DNA from: CAZQRW01 sp964596115 | GTDB lineage: Bacteria > Hydrothermota > UBA3072 > B12-G15 | DNA: 8,025 nucleotides | NCBI GenBank assembly: GCA_964596115.1 | Contig: CAZQRW010000068.1 | Span: forward strand, 1-8,025 | Reading direction: 5' to 3' | Shown: one piece after another, positions 1 to 5,325 of the stretch | Layout: every line of letters begins with the position of its first letter | How positions within the stretch are numbered: position 1 is the first letter of the stretch | Made by a program: the position numbers and the translations under genes | The notes under the pieces: model-generated | What the model saw: the letters and a program-made list of their open reading frames with translations, nothing else | What the model was told of the DNA's origin: nothing | The model's database searches: none

Positions 1-5
1 TCTGG

Positions 6-15
6 GGTCGGTGAA
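6..15 (+). repeat. Direct repeat GGTCGGTGAA, copy 1
   Basis: This exact 10-mer recurs in the same orientation at 349-358, so the two copies enclose a segment of about 330 bp with the promoter and hairpins. A 10-mer this G-rich is unlikely to occur twice in 420 bp of AT-rich DNA, though chance is not excluded. The nearby bases (GGGGTCGGTGAATGAC) also recall the ends of REP/IS200-type elements, from memory only. Confidence 0.4.
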
Positions 16-129
16 TGACTTTTGACACTTTGTTGTTCTTTTCTTTTTCTTTATTTATACCCCATCTTCTTCAGCCAAGTAGCACTTTTTCTAATATGCT
101 AAATAGTAACTACACATCTGATTTTTCAG

Positions 130-158
130 TTGACAAACGGTAAACCTGAACATATAAC
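130..158 (+). promoter_or_regulatory. Sigma70-like promoter, TTGACA-17-TATAAC
   Basis: A perfect -35 box TTGACA (130-135) is followed by 17 nt and a 5-of-6 -10 box TATAAC (153-158), the best promoter match in the window. Initiation would fall near 165. All genes downstream are on the + strand and the first starts at 422, so the transcript would have an untranslated leader of about 255 nt. It is the leading candidate to drive the whole operon. The alternative is that it belongs to a remnant element in this region. Confidence 0.5.
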
Positions 159-170
159 TATATATATGTT
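149..170. promoter_or_regulatory. Operator-like dyad over the -10 box
   Basis: AACATATA (149-156) and TATATGTT (163-170) are perfect inverted 8-bp arms around a 6-bp centre. The dyad covers the -10 box and the expected start point of the promoter at 130-158, a classic place for a dimeric repressor. A partly matching inverted pair, TTCAGTT and AACCTGAA, lies around the -35 box. AT-rich palindromes arise easily by chance, so regulator binding is inference. Confidence 0.3.
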
Positions 171-187
171 ACACACTGGAGTCCGTT

Positions 188-228
188 TATCAAAGCCTTT
201 AATTATTATCAGAGCCTAGCTGGCTTTG
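188..228 (+). repeat. Tandem half-sites able to form exclusive hairpins
   Basis: TATCAAAGCCT (188-198) and TATCAGAGCCT (207-217) are direct repeats matching at 10 of 11 bases. GGCTTTG (222-228) pairs perfectly with CAAAGCC (191-197), or with CAGAGCC (210-216) through one G-U pair and a 5-nt loop. The two foldings exclude each other. The element lies just downstream of the start point predicted from the promoter at 130-158, so it would be in the mRNA leader. No U-run follows, so it is not a standard attenuator. No known riboswitch class is recognised. Confidence 0.35.
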
Positions 229-348
229 TGTCTTCGGCGCTTCGCATACTTGTTGAATTATTGTGGAAATTGCCTTAAACGATGAGAGGATGATATGGAA
301 AACTTATTACACAACTTAAGAACCTTACTTCAAAAAAGATGAGCGTTT

Positions 349-358
349 GGTCGGTGAA
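349..358 (+). repeat. Direct repeat GGTCGGTGAA, copy 2
   Basis: This is the second exact copy of the 10-mer at 6-15, in the same orientation. The bases after the two copies diverge but both soon reach AC. It lies 64 bp before the first start codon. Confidence 0.4.
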
Positions 359-388
359 GGGAACTAAGGGACATATATTTCATTTTCC

Positions 389-416
389 TTGATTTTTCCA
401 TAAATAGGGATATATT
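389..416 (+). promoter_or_regulatory. Weak promoter candidate abutting the mtaB start
   Basis: TTGATT (389-394, 4 of 6 to consensus) is followed by 16 nt and TATATT (411-416, 5 of 6). Initiation would be at about 422-423, on the start codon itself, giving a leaderless mRNA. The only ribosome-site-like sequence before mtaB (TAGGGA, 405-410) lies 11 nt from the ATG and would not be transcribed from here. In such AT-rich DNA the match may be chance. Confidence 0.2.
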
Positions 417-421
417 TTGCT

Positions 422-1591
422 ATGAGGATTGCCTTTTTAACACTTGGTTGTAAGTTCAATCAGTATGAGACTGAGATGATAAAAGAACACCACCTCAGAA
501 AGGGTGATGTTATTGTTAGCTATAACGATACCCCTGACATTACTTATGTTAACACCTGTACAGTTACAGGGCTTGCAGGTCATCAATCAAGAAACCTTTA
601 CAGGAGGGCATTGAAATCTTCAAAAAAGGTAAGGGTTCTTGGTTGTCATGCAAAATTGTTTCCTGAAGAATTCCCCGGGGCTGAGTTTTTTGATATCTCA
701 AAGATAGAGGATAGGAATACACTTCAGCAGAGGACAAGGGCATACGTAAGAATCCAAAAGGGATGCGATAATTTTTGTACATACTGTATTGTCCCCTATG
801 CCAGGGGGAAAAATATATCCTTTCCTCCTGAAAAAATTATTGATGAAATAAAGAGAAAGATAGATGTGGGCTTTAAGGAAGTTGTGCTTACAGGCATTCA
901 CATTGGTAACTATAATTATGATGGCATTACTATTTCAGGTCTTCTTGAGAGACTATTAAAATTGAATATACAGATAAGACTAAGTTCAATGAAACCTGAT
1001 AGGATTGATAAAAAATTGATAGACCTTTTTTCTTTGTCAAACCTTGCCCCCCACTTGCATATCTCACAGCAGAGCGGAGATAACAAAATTCTTAAGAAAA
1101 TGGGAAGACATTACAAGAAGGAAGATACACTTCGTATTGTTGATGCAATAAGAAATGTGAGGAGTGATGTAAATTTTGGTGCAGATTTTATTGTTGGCTT
1201 TCCCGGAGAAGATGAAGATGCCTTTGATCGTTCAGTTTCTCTTATTAAGGAGGCAGGTATCAGTTATCTCCATATATTCAGATATTCTCCAAGGCCTTTT
1301 ACTCTTGCTGCCCATTTTCCTGATCAGGTTCCAGACAGAGTGAGGAAAGAAAGGGCTGAGAGACTCAGAAAATTAGGGGATGAGATGAGTTACAAATTTA
1401 GGGGGAAACTCGTCGGGAAGATATATAGGGTTATTCCTGAAAGGAAGCAGGATTCTGAGGAAAGGTTATACTATGGATTTACGCCCAACTACATAAGGGT
1501 ACTCTTTAGCAGGGATAGGGTTAGGGAGGTCGTGCCAGTAAGAATAACAAGAATTACAATGGATCGGACATATGGCGAAAGGGCAGAATAA
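422..1591 (+). CDS. mtaB: tRNA t6A37 methylthiotransferase MtaB, shortened form
   Basis: A cytoplasmic radical-SAM enzyme that in its family converts t6A37 to ms2t6A37 in tRNAs reading A-starting codons. The N-terminal methylthiotransferase domain carries the three ligands of the auxiliary [4Fe-4S] cluster, C10, C46 and C75. The radical-SAM core starts with C115-x3-C119-x2-C122 (CDNFCTYC), followed by LTGIHIGNYN, RLSSMKPDRID, QQSGDNKILKKM and VGFPGE. A TRAM-type tRNA-binding domain (about 326-386) contains GFTPNYIRV. NTCTVT rather than NTCAVRE points to MtaB over MiaB. It has 389 residues, at the short end for the family, and only 40 residues separate C75 from C115 (66 between the equivalent cysteines of the neighbouring MiaB), so the linker region is reduced. 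An in-frame stop lies at 401-403 and ATG 422 gives the usual short N-terminus. The ribosome site is weak. The 3' end overlaps miaB by 20 nt. Confidence 0.9.
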   Translation: MRIAFLTLGCKFNQYETEMIKEHHLRKGDVIVSYNDTPDITYVNTCTVTGLAGHQSRNLYRRALKSSKKVRVLGCHAKLFPEEFPGAEFFDISKIEDRNTLQQRTRAYVRIQKGCDNFCTYCIVPYARGKNISFPPEKIIDEIKRKIDVGFKEVVLTGIHIGNYNYDGITISGLLERLLKLNIQIRLSSMKPDRIDKKLIDLFSLSNLAPHLHISQQSGDNKILKKMGRHYKKEDTLRIVDAIRNVRSDVNFGADFIVGFPGEDEDAFDRSVSLIKEAGISYLHIFRYSPRPFTLAAHFPDQVPDRVRKERAERLRKLGDEMSYKFRGKLVGKIYRVIPERKQDSEERLYYGFTPNYIRVLFSRDRVREVVPVRITRITMDRTYGERAE

Positions 1592-2876
1592 GTTTCATAT
1601 CCTTACATATGGATGTCAGATGAATATGTATGATTCATATCTGGTTTCTACCCTTTTAAAGCAGAGGGGCTTTCTGGAGGTGAAAAGGCCAGAAGAAGCC
1701 GATTTGATACTTGTAAATACCTGTGCAGTAAGAGAGCATGCAGAAAAAAGAGTTATAGGAAGGATCCATTCCCTGGGAAGATTTAAGAAGGAAAAAGATG
1801 TTAAAATTGGTGTTATAGGATGTATGGCAAAGAGAATGCCGGAACTTGTCGAGATGAAAGAGATTGATTTTATTTCTGGCCCAGACGGTTACAGGAAGTT
1901 AGTTAATGAATTATATAAATCAAATAATAAAGTTATAGAAGGTAATCCATTTGAATTATATACCGGCATCTATGCTGAACAGGAAGGAATATCTTCATAC
2001 CTGGCTATCTCGAGAGGATGTAATAATTTTTGTTCATATTGTATTGTGCCTTATGTAAGGGGTCCACTACGTTCAAGGTCCCCAGATGATATTATAAAAG
2101 AAGCAGAATACCTGATTGAAACAGGAAAAAGGGAGATAATTCTATTGGGGCAGAATGTAAATGAGTATGATCATAAAGGCTTTAAATTTGTTGATCTGGT
2201 TGAAGAAATCTCACATTTATCGCCATCGGTCTGGTTTAACTTCTTGACATCCCATCCAAAAGATGTAGACTATAAAGTGTTTAAAATAATGGAGGAAATG
2301 GATAATATTACAAAATTTATTCATTTGCCGATGCAGTCCGGTTCGGATAGAGTATTGAATAGTATGAATAGGGATTATACTTATGAGAAATACAGGAAAA
2401 TTATTAAAAATGCAAGGGAAATTGTACCTGATATTACAGTAACAACCGATCTTTTAGTTGGTTTTCCTGGGGAGAGCAAGGATGATTTTAAAATGACATT
2501 GGATGCAGTAAAAGAAATAGAATTTGACTATGCATTTATGTTTATGTATTCTCCTCGCCCGAAAACCCTCGCAAGTATGATGGATGAAACCCTTACAGAT
2601 GGGGAGAAAAAGGAAAGACTGATGCAACTTATAGACATTCAGAATGGAATTACAAGAAAAAAGAATAGTGAAATGATTGGGAAAACTTTTGAGTGTCTTA
2701 CCGTAGGAAATGCAAGTAAAGGAGGGGTTCTCTGTAAGATGATTAACGGTAAACTTGCAGTCACAAATGATGCAATTGATGTAGGTGAAATCACAAAGAT
2801 TAAAATTACAGGTTTGAATGGTTGGACTCCAGTAGGTAAAATAATAAAAAAGGAGGAAGAATGGGTTTTATTATGA
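1572..2876 (+). CDS. miaB: tRNA i6A37 methylthiotransferase MiaB
   Basis: A radical-SAM enzyme that adds a methylthio group to i6A37, forming ms2i6A37 in tRNAs reading U-starting codons. It uses two [4Fe-4S] clusters and SAM as methyl donor and radical source. The UPF0004 domain (about 6-120) has C15, C51 (NTCAVREHAEKR) and C84 (IGCMAKR). The radical-SAM core begins with C150-x3-C154-x2-C157 (CNNFCSYC, then IVPYVRGPLRSRSP), followed by LLGQNVNEY, MQSGSDRVLNSMNRDYT and LLVGFPGE. A TRAM domain fills about 370-432. The 434 residues are normal for the family. ATG 1572 is the only start that keeps C15; its ribosome site is poor (GGATCGGA, 1561-1568), so translation is probably coupled to mtaB. It is a paralogue of mtaB, and both end their core with a YSPRP motif. 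The 3' end overlaps the next gene by 16 nt. Confidence 0.95.
   Translation: MAKGQNKFHILTYGCQMNMYDSYLVSTLLKQRGFLEVKRPEEADLILVNTCAVREHAEKRVIGRIHSLGRFKKEKDVKIGVIGCMAKRMPELVEMKEIDFISGPDGYRKLVNELYKSNNKVIEGNPFELYTGIYAEQEGISSYLAISRGCNNFCSYCIVPYVRGPLRSRSPDDIIKEAEYLIETGKREIILLGQNVNEYDHKGFKFVDLVEEISHLSPSVWFNFLTSHPKDVDYKVFKIMEEMDNITKFIHLPMQSGSDRVLNSMNRDYTYEKYRKIIKNAREIVPDITVTTDLLVGFPGESKDDFKMTLDAVKEIEFDYAFMFMYSPRPKTLASMMDETLTDGEKKERLMQLIDIQNGITRKKNSEMIGKTFECLTVGNASKGGVLCKMINGKLAVTNDAIDVGEITKIKITGLNGWTPVGKIIKKEEEWVLL
2851..2856 (+). promoter_or_regulatory. Ribosome binding site for the LapA-like gene
   Basis: AGGAGG lies inside the end of miaB, 4 nt before ATG 2861. The next in-frame ATG at 2873 would form an ATGA overlap with the miaB stop, but it sits 16 nt from this site, so 2861 is preferred. 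Confidence 0.7.
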
Positions 2877-3238
2877 TAATTATTTCAGGTATATTATTAA
2901 TTCTGGGTATTACCATTGGTATCCAGAATGGAAACACAATCGTTGATTTCAATTTGTTGAAATGGCATTATTCTAATGTCCCACTCACTCTTTTATTAAT
3001 AGAGGCAGTCGCAGTGGGAATAGTTATAACAGTCATTGTTGCAGGTATAAATGAAATCCGTCTCAGGGGCAGGTTATGGAATCTTCAGAAGGAAAATAAA
3101 AAACTTCTTGATGAATTAAAGGCACTAAAGAATATTCCCTTTGCAGAAGAGAGTGAGGAATCAGAGGGTATAGCAGAATCGGAGGAAGTAAAAACTGAAG
3201 AAGAAAAAATGAAAGAGGAAGATGAGGAGAATAAATAA
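2861..3238 (+). CDS. LapA-domain inner-membrane protein
   Basis: A small inner-membrane protein of the LapA (DUF1049) family. In Escherichia coli, LapA is made beside LapB and takes part in lipopolysaccharide assembly and control. Two hydrophobic segments are visible (about 3-21 and 42-63). Between them is the family pattern Q-N-G-N-x-I-V-D-F with a proline (P41) before the second helix. A basic, coiled-coil-like stretch follows (about 64-92), probably cytoplasmic. Residues 96-125 form an acidic tail with 15 Glu and 1 Asp in 30 residues, which I do not remember as a usual family feature. Length is 125 residues. It starts from the strong AGGAGG at 2851, and its stop codon shares one base with the next start (TAATG). 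The pairing with a LapB-like gene supports the call. The symbol lapA is left off because orthology outside Proteobacteria is uncertain. Confidence 0.8.
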   Translation: MGFIMIIISGILLILGITIGIQNGNTIVDFNLLKWHYSNVPLTLLLIEAVAVGIVITVIVAGINEIRLRGRLWNLQKENKKLLDELKALKNIPFAEESEESEGIAESEEVKTEEEKMKEEDEENK

Positions 3239-4344
3239 TGGCATACTTACTGATTATTTTTGTGCTATTTATTTTAGTGTTATGGTCCTTGTCATATATC
3301 CAGAAGAGGGGCGAAAAAGTAAAAATCCCCAAAAACTATATAAAGGGATTGGAATATTTTGCAGATGGTGATATAGAGAAGGCACTTGATTCACTGAATC
3401 TTGCCTGGAAAGAAGATCCCAACAACATTGATGCATACCTGAGGGTGGGTGATATTCTGAGAAAAAAAGGAAAAGTTAAATCTGCAATAAAAATTCATCT
3501 TAACCTTTCTGTTAAACCCTTCTTACCCAATGAGAAGAAGACAAGAATTCTGGAGAGTCTTGCTGAGGATTATATTACTGCTGATATGAAAAACAGTGCC
3601 ATTGCCACAATGAAGAAACTGATTGCTATGAAGGGCGGAGATGATAATCTAAAGAAGAAACTGATCGTTCTTTTTGAGAAAACCTATGATTGGGGAAAGG
3701 CATACGATTATGCAAGGGGATTTTTTAAGGATAAGAAAAAACTTGCTGAATACGGCGGGTATATTGGACTGAAAATGTTAGATAAAAATCCTGAAGAGGC
3801 AATGAAATACATTAAACCCGGTCTCAGAGTTGGTCTTCCATTTTCTAAGTTCGTATATGCAAGGTATCATTTGCAAAAGGGAAGCGTCGATGAGGCATTA
3901 AAGATTTATAAGGATCTTCTTTCCTCTAACCCAGAATATGCAGAGTATGCACTTCCTGAGCTGGAAAAGGTTATGTTTGAGAAGGGTGAGTACAGTGGTA
4001 TCGAATCAATTTTTAAAAACATTCTGGAAAAAGATCCTCATAACCTTGAAACCCTTAGATGTTACGTGTCCTTTCTTGTAAAGAAAGGTGATAAAAATAA
4101 GGCACTGGACCTCGTTACAAATGCAGATTTTCCTGAGAACTCTCCTGAATTCCTCTGCGCCCTGATAGATATTTACCAGATGGTTGACGATAGAAGATTG
4201 AAGGACATTCTTCCTAAGGTAAGAGAAGTATGTCTTAATAAATCACACTTTACCTGTAAGGAGTGTGGCTATGAAAGCCAGGTATTTGATTGGAAGTGTA
4301 ATAATTGCTTTAGCATTGGCTCTCTTGTCCGGATGTGGGATTAA
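3238..4344 (+). CDS. lapB: LapB/YciM-like TPR protein with C-terminal zinc ribbon
   Basis: Resembles LapB (YciM), an inner-membrane-anchored TPR protein that in E. coli helps FtsH degrade LpxC and so limits lipopolysaccharide synthesis. Residues 2-20 form one membrane segment, followed by basic residues and YIKGLEYFADGDIEKALDSL, matching the LapB start of the TPR array. TPR-like repeats continue to about 300, including IKIHLNL and WGKAYDYA. The C-terminus is a rubredoxin-type metal knuckle: C340-x2-C343-G, then W352-x-C354-x2-C357, the family's CxxCG...WxCxxC pattern. Length is 368 residues against about 389 in E. coli, and only 11 residues follow the last cysteine. The TAATG junction with the LapA-like gene suggests tight coupling. 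The last 74 nt also encode the start of the next gene in another frame. Whether LpxC control is conserved here cannot be read from the sequence. Confidence 0.85.
   Translation: MAYLLIIFVLFILVLWSLSYIQKRGEKVKIPKNYIKGLEYFADGDIEKALDSLNLAWKEDPNNIDAYLRVGDILRKKGKVKSAIKIHLNLSVKPFLPNEKKTRILESLAEDYITADMKNSAIATMKKLIAMKGGDDNLKKKLIVLFEKTYDWGKAYDYARGFFKDKKKLAEYGGYIGLKMLDKNPEEAMKYIKPGLRVGLPFSKFVYARYHLQKGSVDEALKIYKDLLSSNPEYAEYALPELEKVMFEKGEYSGIESIFKNILEKDPHNLETLRCYVSFLVKKGDKNKALDLVTNADFPENSPEFLCALIDIYQMVDDRRLKDILPKVREVCLNKSHFTCKECGYESQVFDWKCNNCFSIGSLVRMWD
4258..4263 (+). promoter_or_regulatory. Ribosome binding site that fixes the lipoprotein start at 4271
   Basis: AAGGAG stands 7 nt before ATG 4271, ideal spacing. 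The upstream in-frame GTG at 4265 is only 1 nt from it and cannot be served by it. The same six bases encode Lys341-Glu342 between the first two zinc-ribbon cysteines of LapB, so the site is embedded in a conserved motif. Confidence 0.75.
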
Positions 4345-4723
4345 TCCTGTCCCAGTTGAGGGAGTTGTTAGTGGTGAAGGGAGTATTGTTTTAAATATTG
4401 GTGATATAAGCCCCGAAGAGTACGGTTTCTATTATGGAAGAAATTATTATGGCTCTTTATACTTCTATTATCGTGTGACTAATCCAGAGGTATCTGCCCC
4501 TTATGGTATATATGTATCAAGCACTGATCTTGATTCTGCACCTGCCTCTGGATATACCCGGAACAATGTTCCCGTTGAATATGGCAAATATTATTTCTTC
4601 AGGCCCGACTCTATTCATTACGGACGATTTTTTGCGCGTTATATTGCTATAAATGATACTACAACCACGATAGATTTTTATTGGATGCTACAGACAAATG
4701 ATAGAGATAGGGGATTCTATTAA
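4271..4723 (+). CDS. Tyrosine-rich predicted outer-membrane lipoprotein, family not recognised
   Basis: I do not recognise this family. From ATG 4271 it has 150 residues. The N-terminus is a type II signal peptide: MKAR, a hydrophobic core (about 5-19), and lipobox L19-S20-G21-C22. Gly follows the cysteine, so no Asp retention signal is seen and outer-membrane sorting is expected. The mature part is about 129 residues with 18 Tyr and 8 Phe (about 20% aromatic), often in clusters such as YGFYYGRNYYGSLYFYYR. Alternating polar and hydrophobic stretches suggest a beta-rich fold, with no further membrane segment. The start overlaps lapB by 74 nt in another frame; AAGGAG at 4258 chooses ATG 4271 over GTG 4265. 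Its stop shares one base with the next start. Place in the operon suggests an envelope role with the LapA/LapB and SPOR proteins, but that is inference. Existence of the gene is well supported by signal peptide and ribosome site. Confidence 0.8.
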   Translation: MKARYLIGSVIIALALALLSGCGINPVPVEGVVSGEGSIVLNIGDISPEEYGFYYGRNYYGSLYFYYRVTNPEVSAPYGIYVSSTDLDSAPASGYTRNNVPVEYGKYYFFRPDSIHYGRFFARYIAINDTTTTIDFYWMLQTNDRDRGFY

Positions 4724-5325
4724 TGTTTATTATATTTTTGATATTATCTGAAACATCTGTAAAATCTATTTCCTCTCCGGAGGCAGAATCGCTTTATGCA
4801 TTGGCTACGAATATGGAGAACCCTCTGAAGGCGATGGAAATCTACAGAAAATTGGTAGTGCATTATCCCGACCTTGCATATGCGGATTCTTCTATGTTTA
4901 GAATTGGCATGTTCTATTATATAATGAATGATTATTCTCAAGCACTAAAGTCCTTTAAAATTATAGAGAAAAAAGGTAAAGACTCACCTCTTTTTAAAAA
5001 GGTAAGGTTCTGGATTGGTGTATGTTATTCTTTACTGGGGGATTCTGTAAAGGCAGCTAAATATAAAAAGGGGGAAGAACCTAAAAAAGAGGGGGAAGGC
5101 TGTTTTGCTGTTCAGGTGGGTGCATTCAGGGTAAAAACCTGGGCTAATAACCTTATGCAGCGATTAAAATTAGCCGGGTTTGAGCCATTCCAGATGAAAT
5201 CTAAGTCAGGACTTATGAAGGTTATGGTAGGCAGGTTCAAAAACAGAGAAGATGCAGTTCTCGCTTTAGATGCACTCAATGCCAGGGGCTTTGAGGGGTT
5301 TATTCTTAACTTATGTCATCACTGA
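4723..5325 (+). CDS. TPR and SPOR-domain envelope protein
   Basis: Length is 200 residues. About three TPR-like helical repeats lie at 22-117 (AMEIYRKLVVHYPDLAYADSSM, then YYIMNDYSQALKSFKII, then WIGVCYSLLGDSVKAAKY), of the kind found in CpoB/YbgF- and BamD-like envelope proteins. A lysine-rich linker (115-125) leads to a SPOR domain (126-198) with the hallmark FAVQVGAF, VMVGRF and EDAVLALDALNARGFEGF. SPOR domains bind glycan strands lacking stem peptides, often at division sites, so a periplasmic location is expected. The N-terminus (MFIIFLILSETS) is hydrophobic but very short and lacks a leading positive charge, so export is uncertain; a stop at 4708-4710 leaves no upstream ATG, GTG or TTG. 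AGGGGA (4709-4714) is a fair ribosome site. TAATG links it to the lipoprotein gene, and the 3' end overlaps mutS by 13 nt. Confidence 0.85.
   Translation: MFIIFLILSETSVKSISSPEAESLYALATNMENPLKAMEIYRKLVVHYPDLAYADSSMFRIGMFYYIMNDYSQALKSFKIIEKKGKDSPLFKKVRFWIGVCYSLLGDSVKAAKYKKGEEPKKEGEGCFAVQVGAFRVKTWANNLMQRLKLAGFEPFQMKSKSGLMKVMVGRFKNREDAVLALDALNARGFEGFILNLCHH

Larger units (their letters stand above)
1..421. other. Non-coding leader region upstream of the mtaB operon
   Basis: No protein or structural RNA gene is supportable here on either strand. The stretch is AT-rich with many short stop-bounded frames. It holds a sigma70-like promoter (130-158), a dyad over its -10 box (149-170), two direct repeats plus an inverted copy that can form alternative hairpins (188-228), a 10-bp direct repeat at both ends (6-15 and 349-358), and a second promoter candidate just before the first gene (389-416). 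The structure density is more than a plain spacer needs. It could be a regulatory leader or the remains of a small mobile element. I see no T-loop-like sequence that would suggest a tRNA. Confidence 0.6.

Noticed and set aside
229..250. A CUUCGG tetraloop hairpin at 232-237 as a structural RNA or terminator
   Set aside because: The flanking bases do not pair beyond the closing C-G, so no stem supports it.
295..342. A 15-codon frame (MENLLHNLRTLLQKR) after GAGAGGA, as a leader peptide
   Set aside because: Spacing to the GAGAGGA site is short, the frame is tiny, and there is no run of one regulatory amino acid with a terminator. A chance frame in AT-rich DNA is likelier.
564..901. Two overlapping - strand frames inside mtaB
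   Set aside because: Both lie wholly opposite conserved methylthiotransferase motifs and show no domain or plausible product.
3063..3332. An 89-residue frame on the - strand across the LapA/LapB-like junction
   Set aside because: It is antisense to two well-supported genes; its composition simply mirrors the purine-rich acidic tail, and it has no motif.
4265..4270. GTG 4265 as the lipoprotein start
   Set aside because: It sits 1 nt from the AAGGAG site, whereas ATG 4271 is 7 nt away and gives a standard n-region (MKAR).
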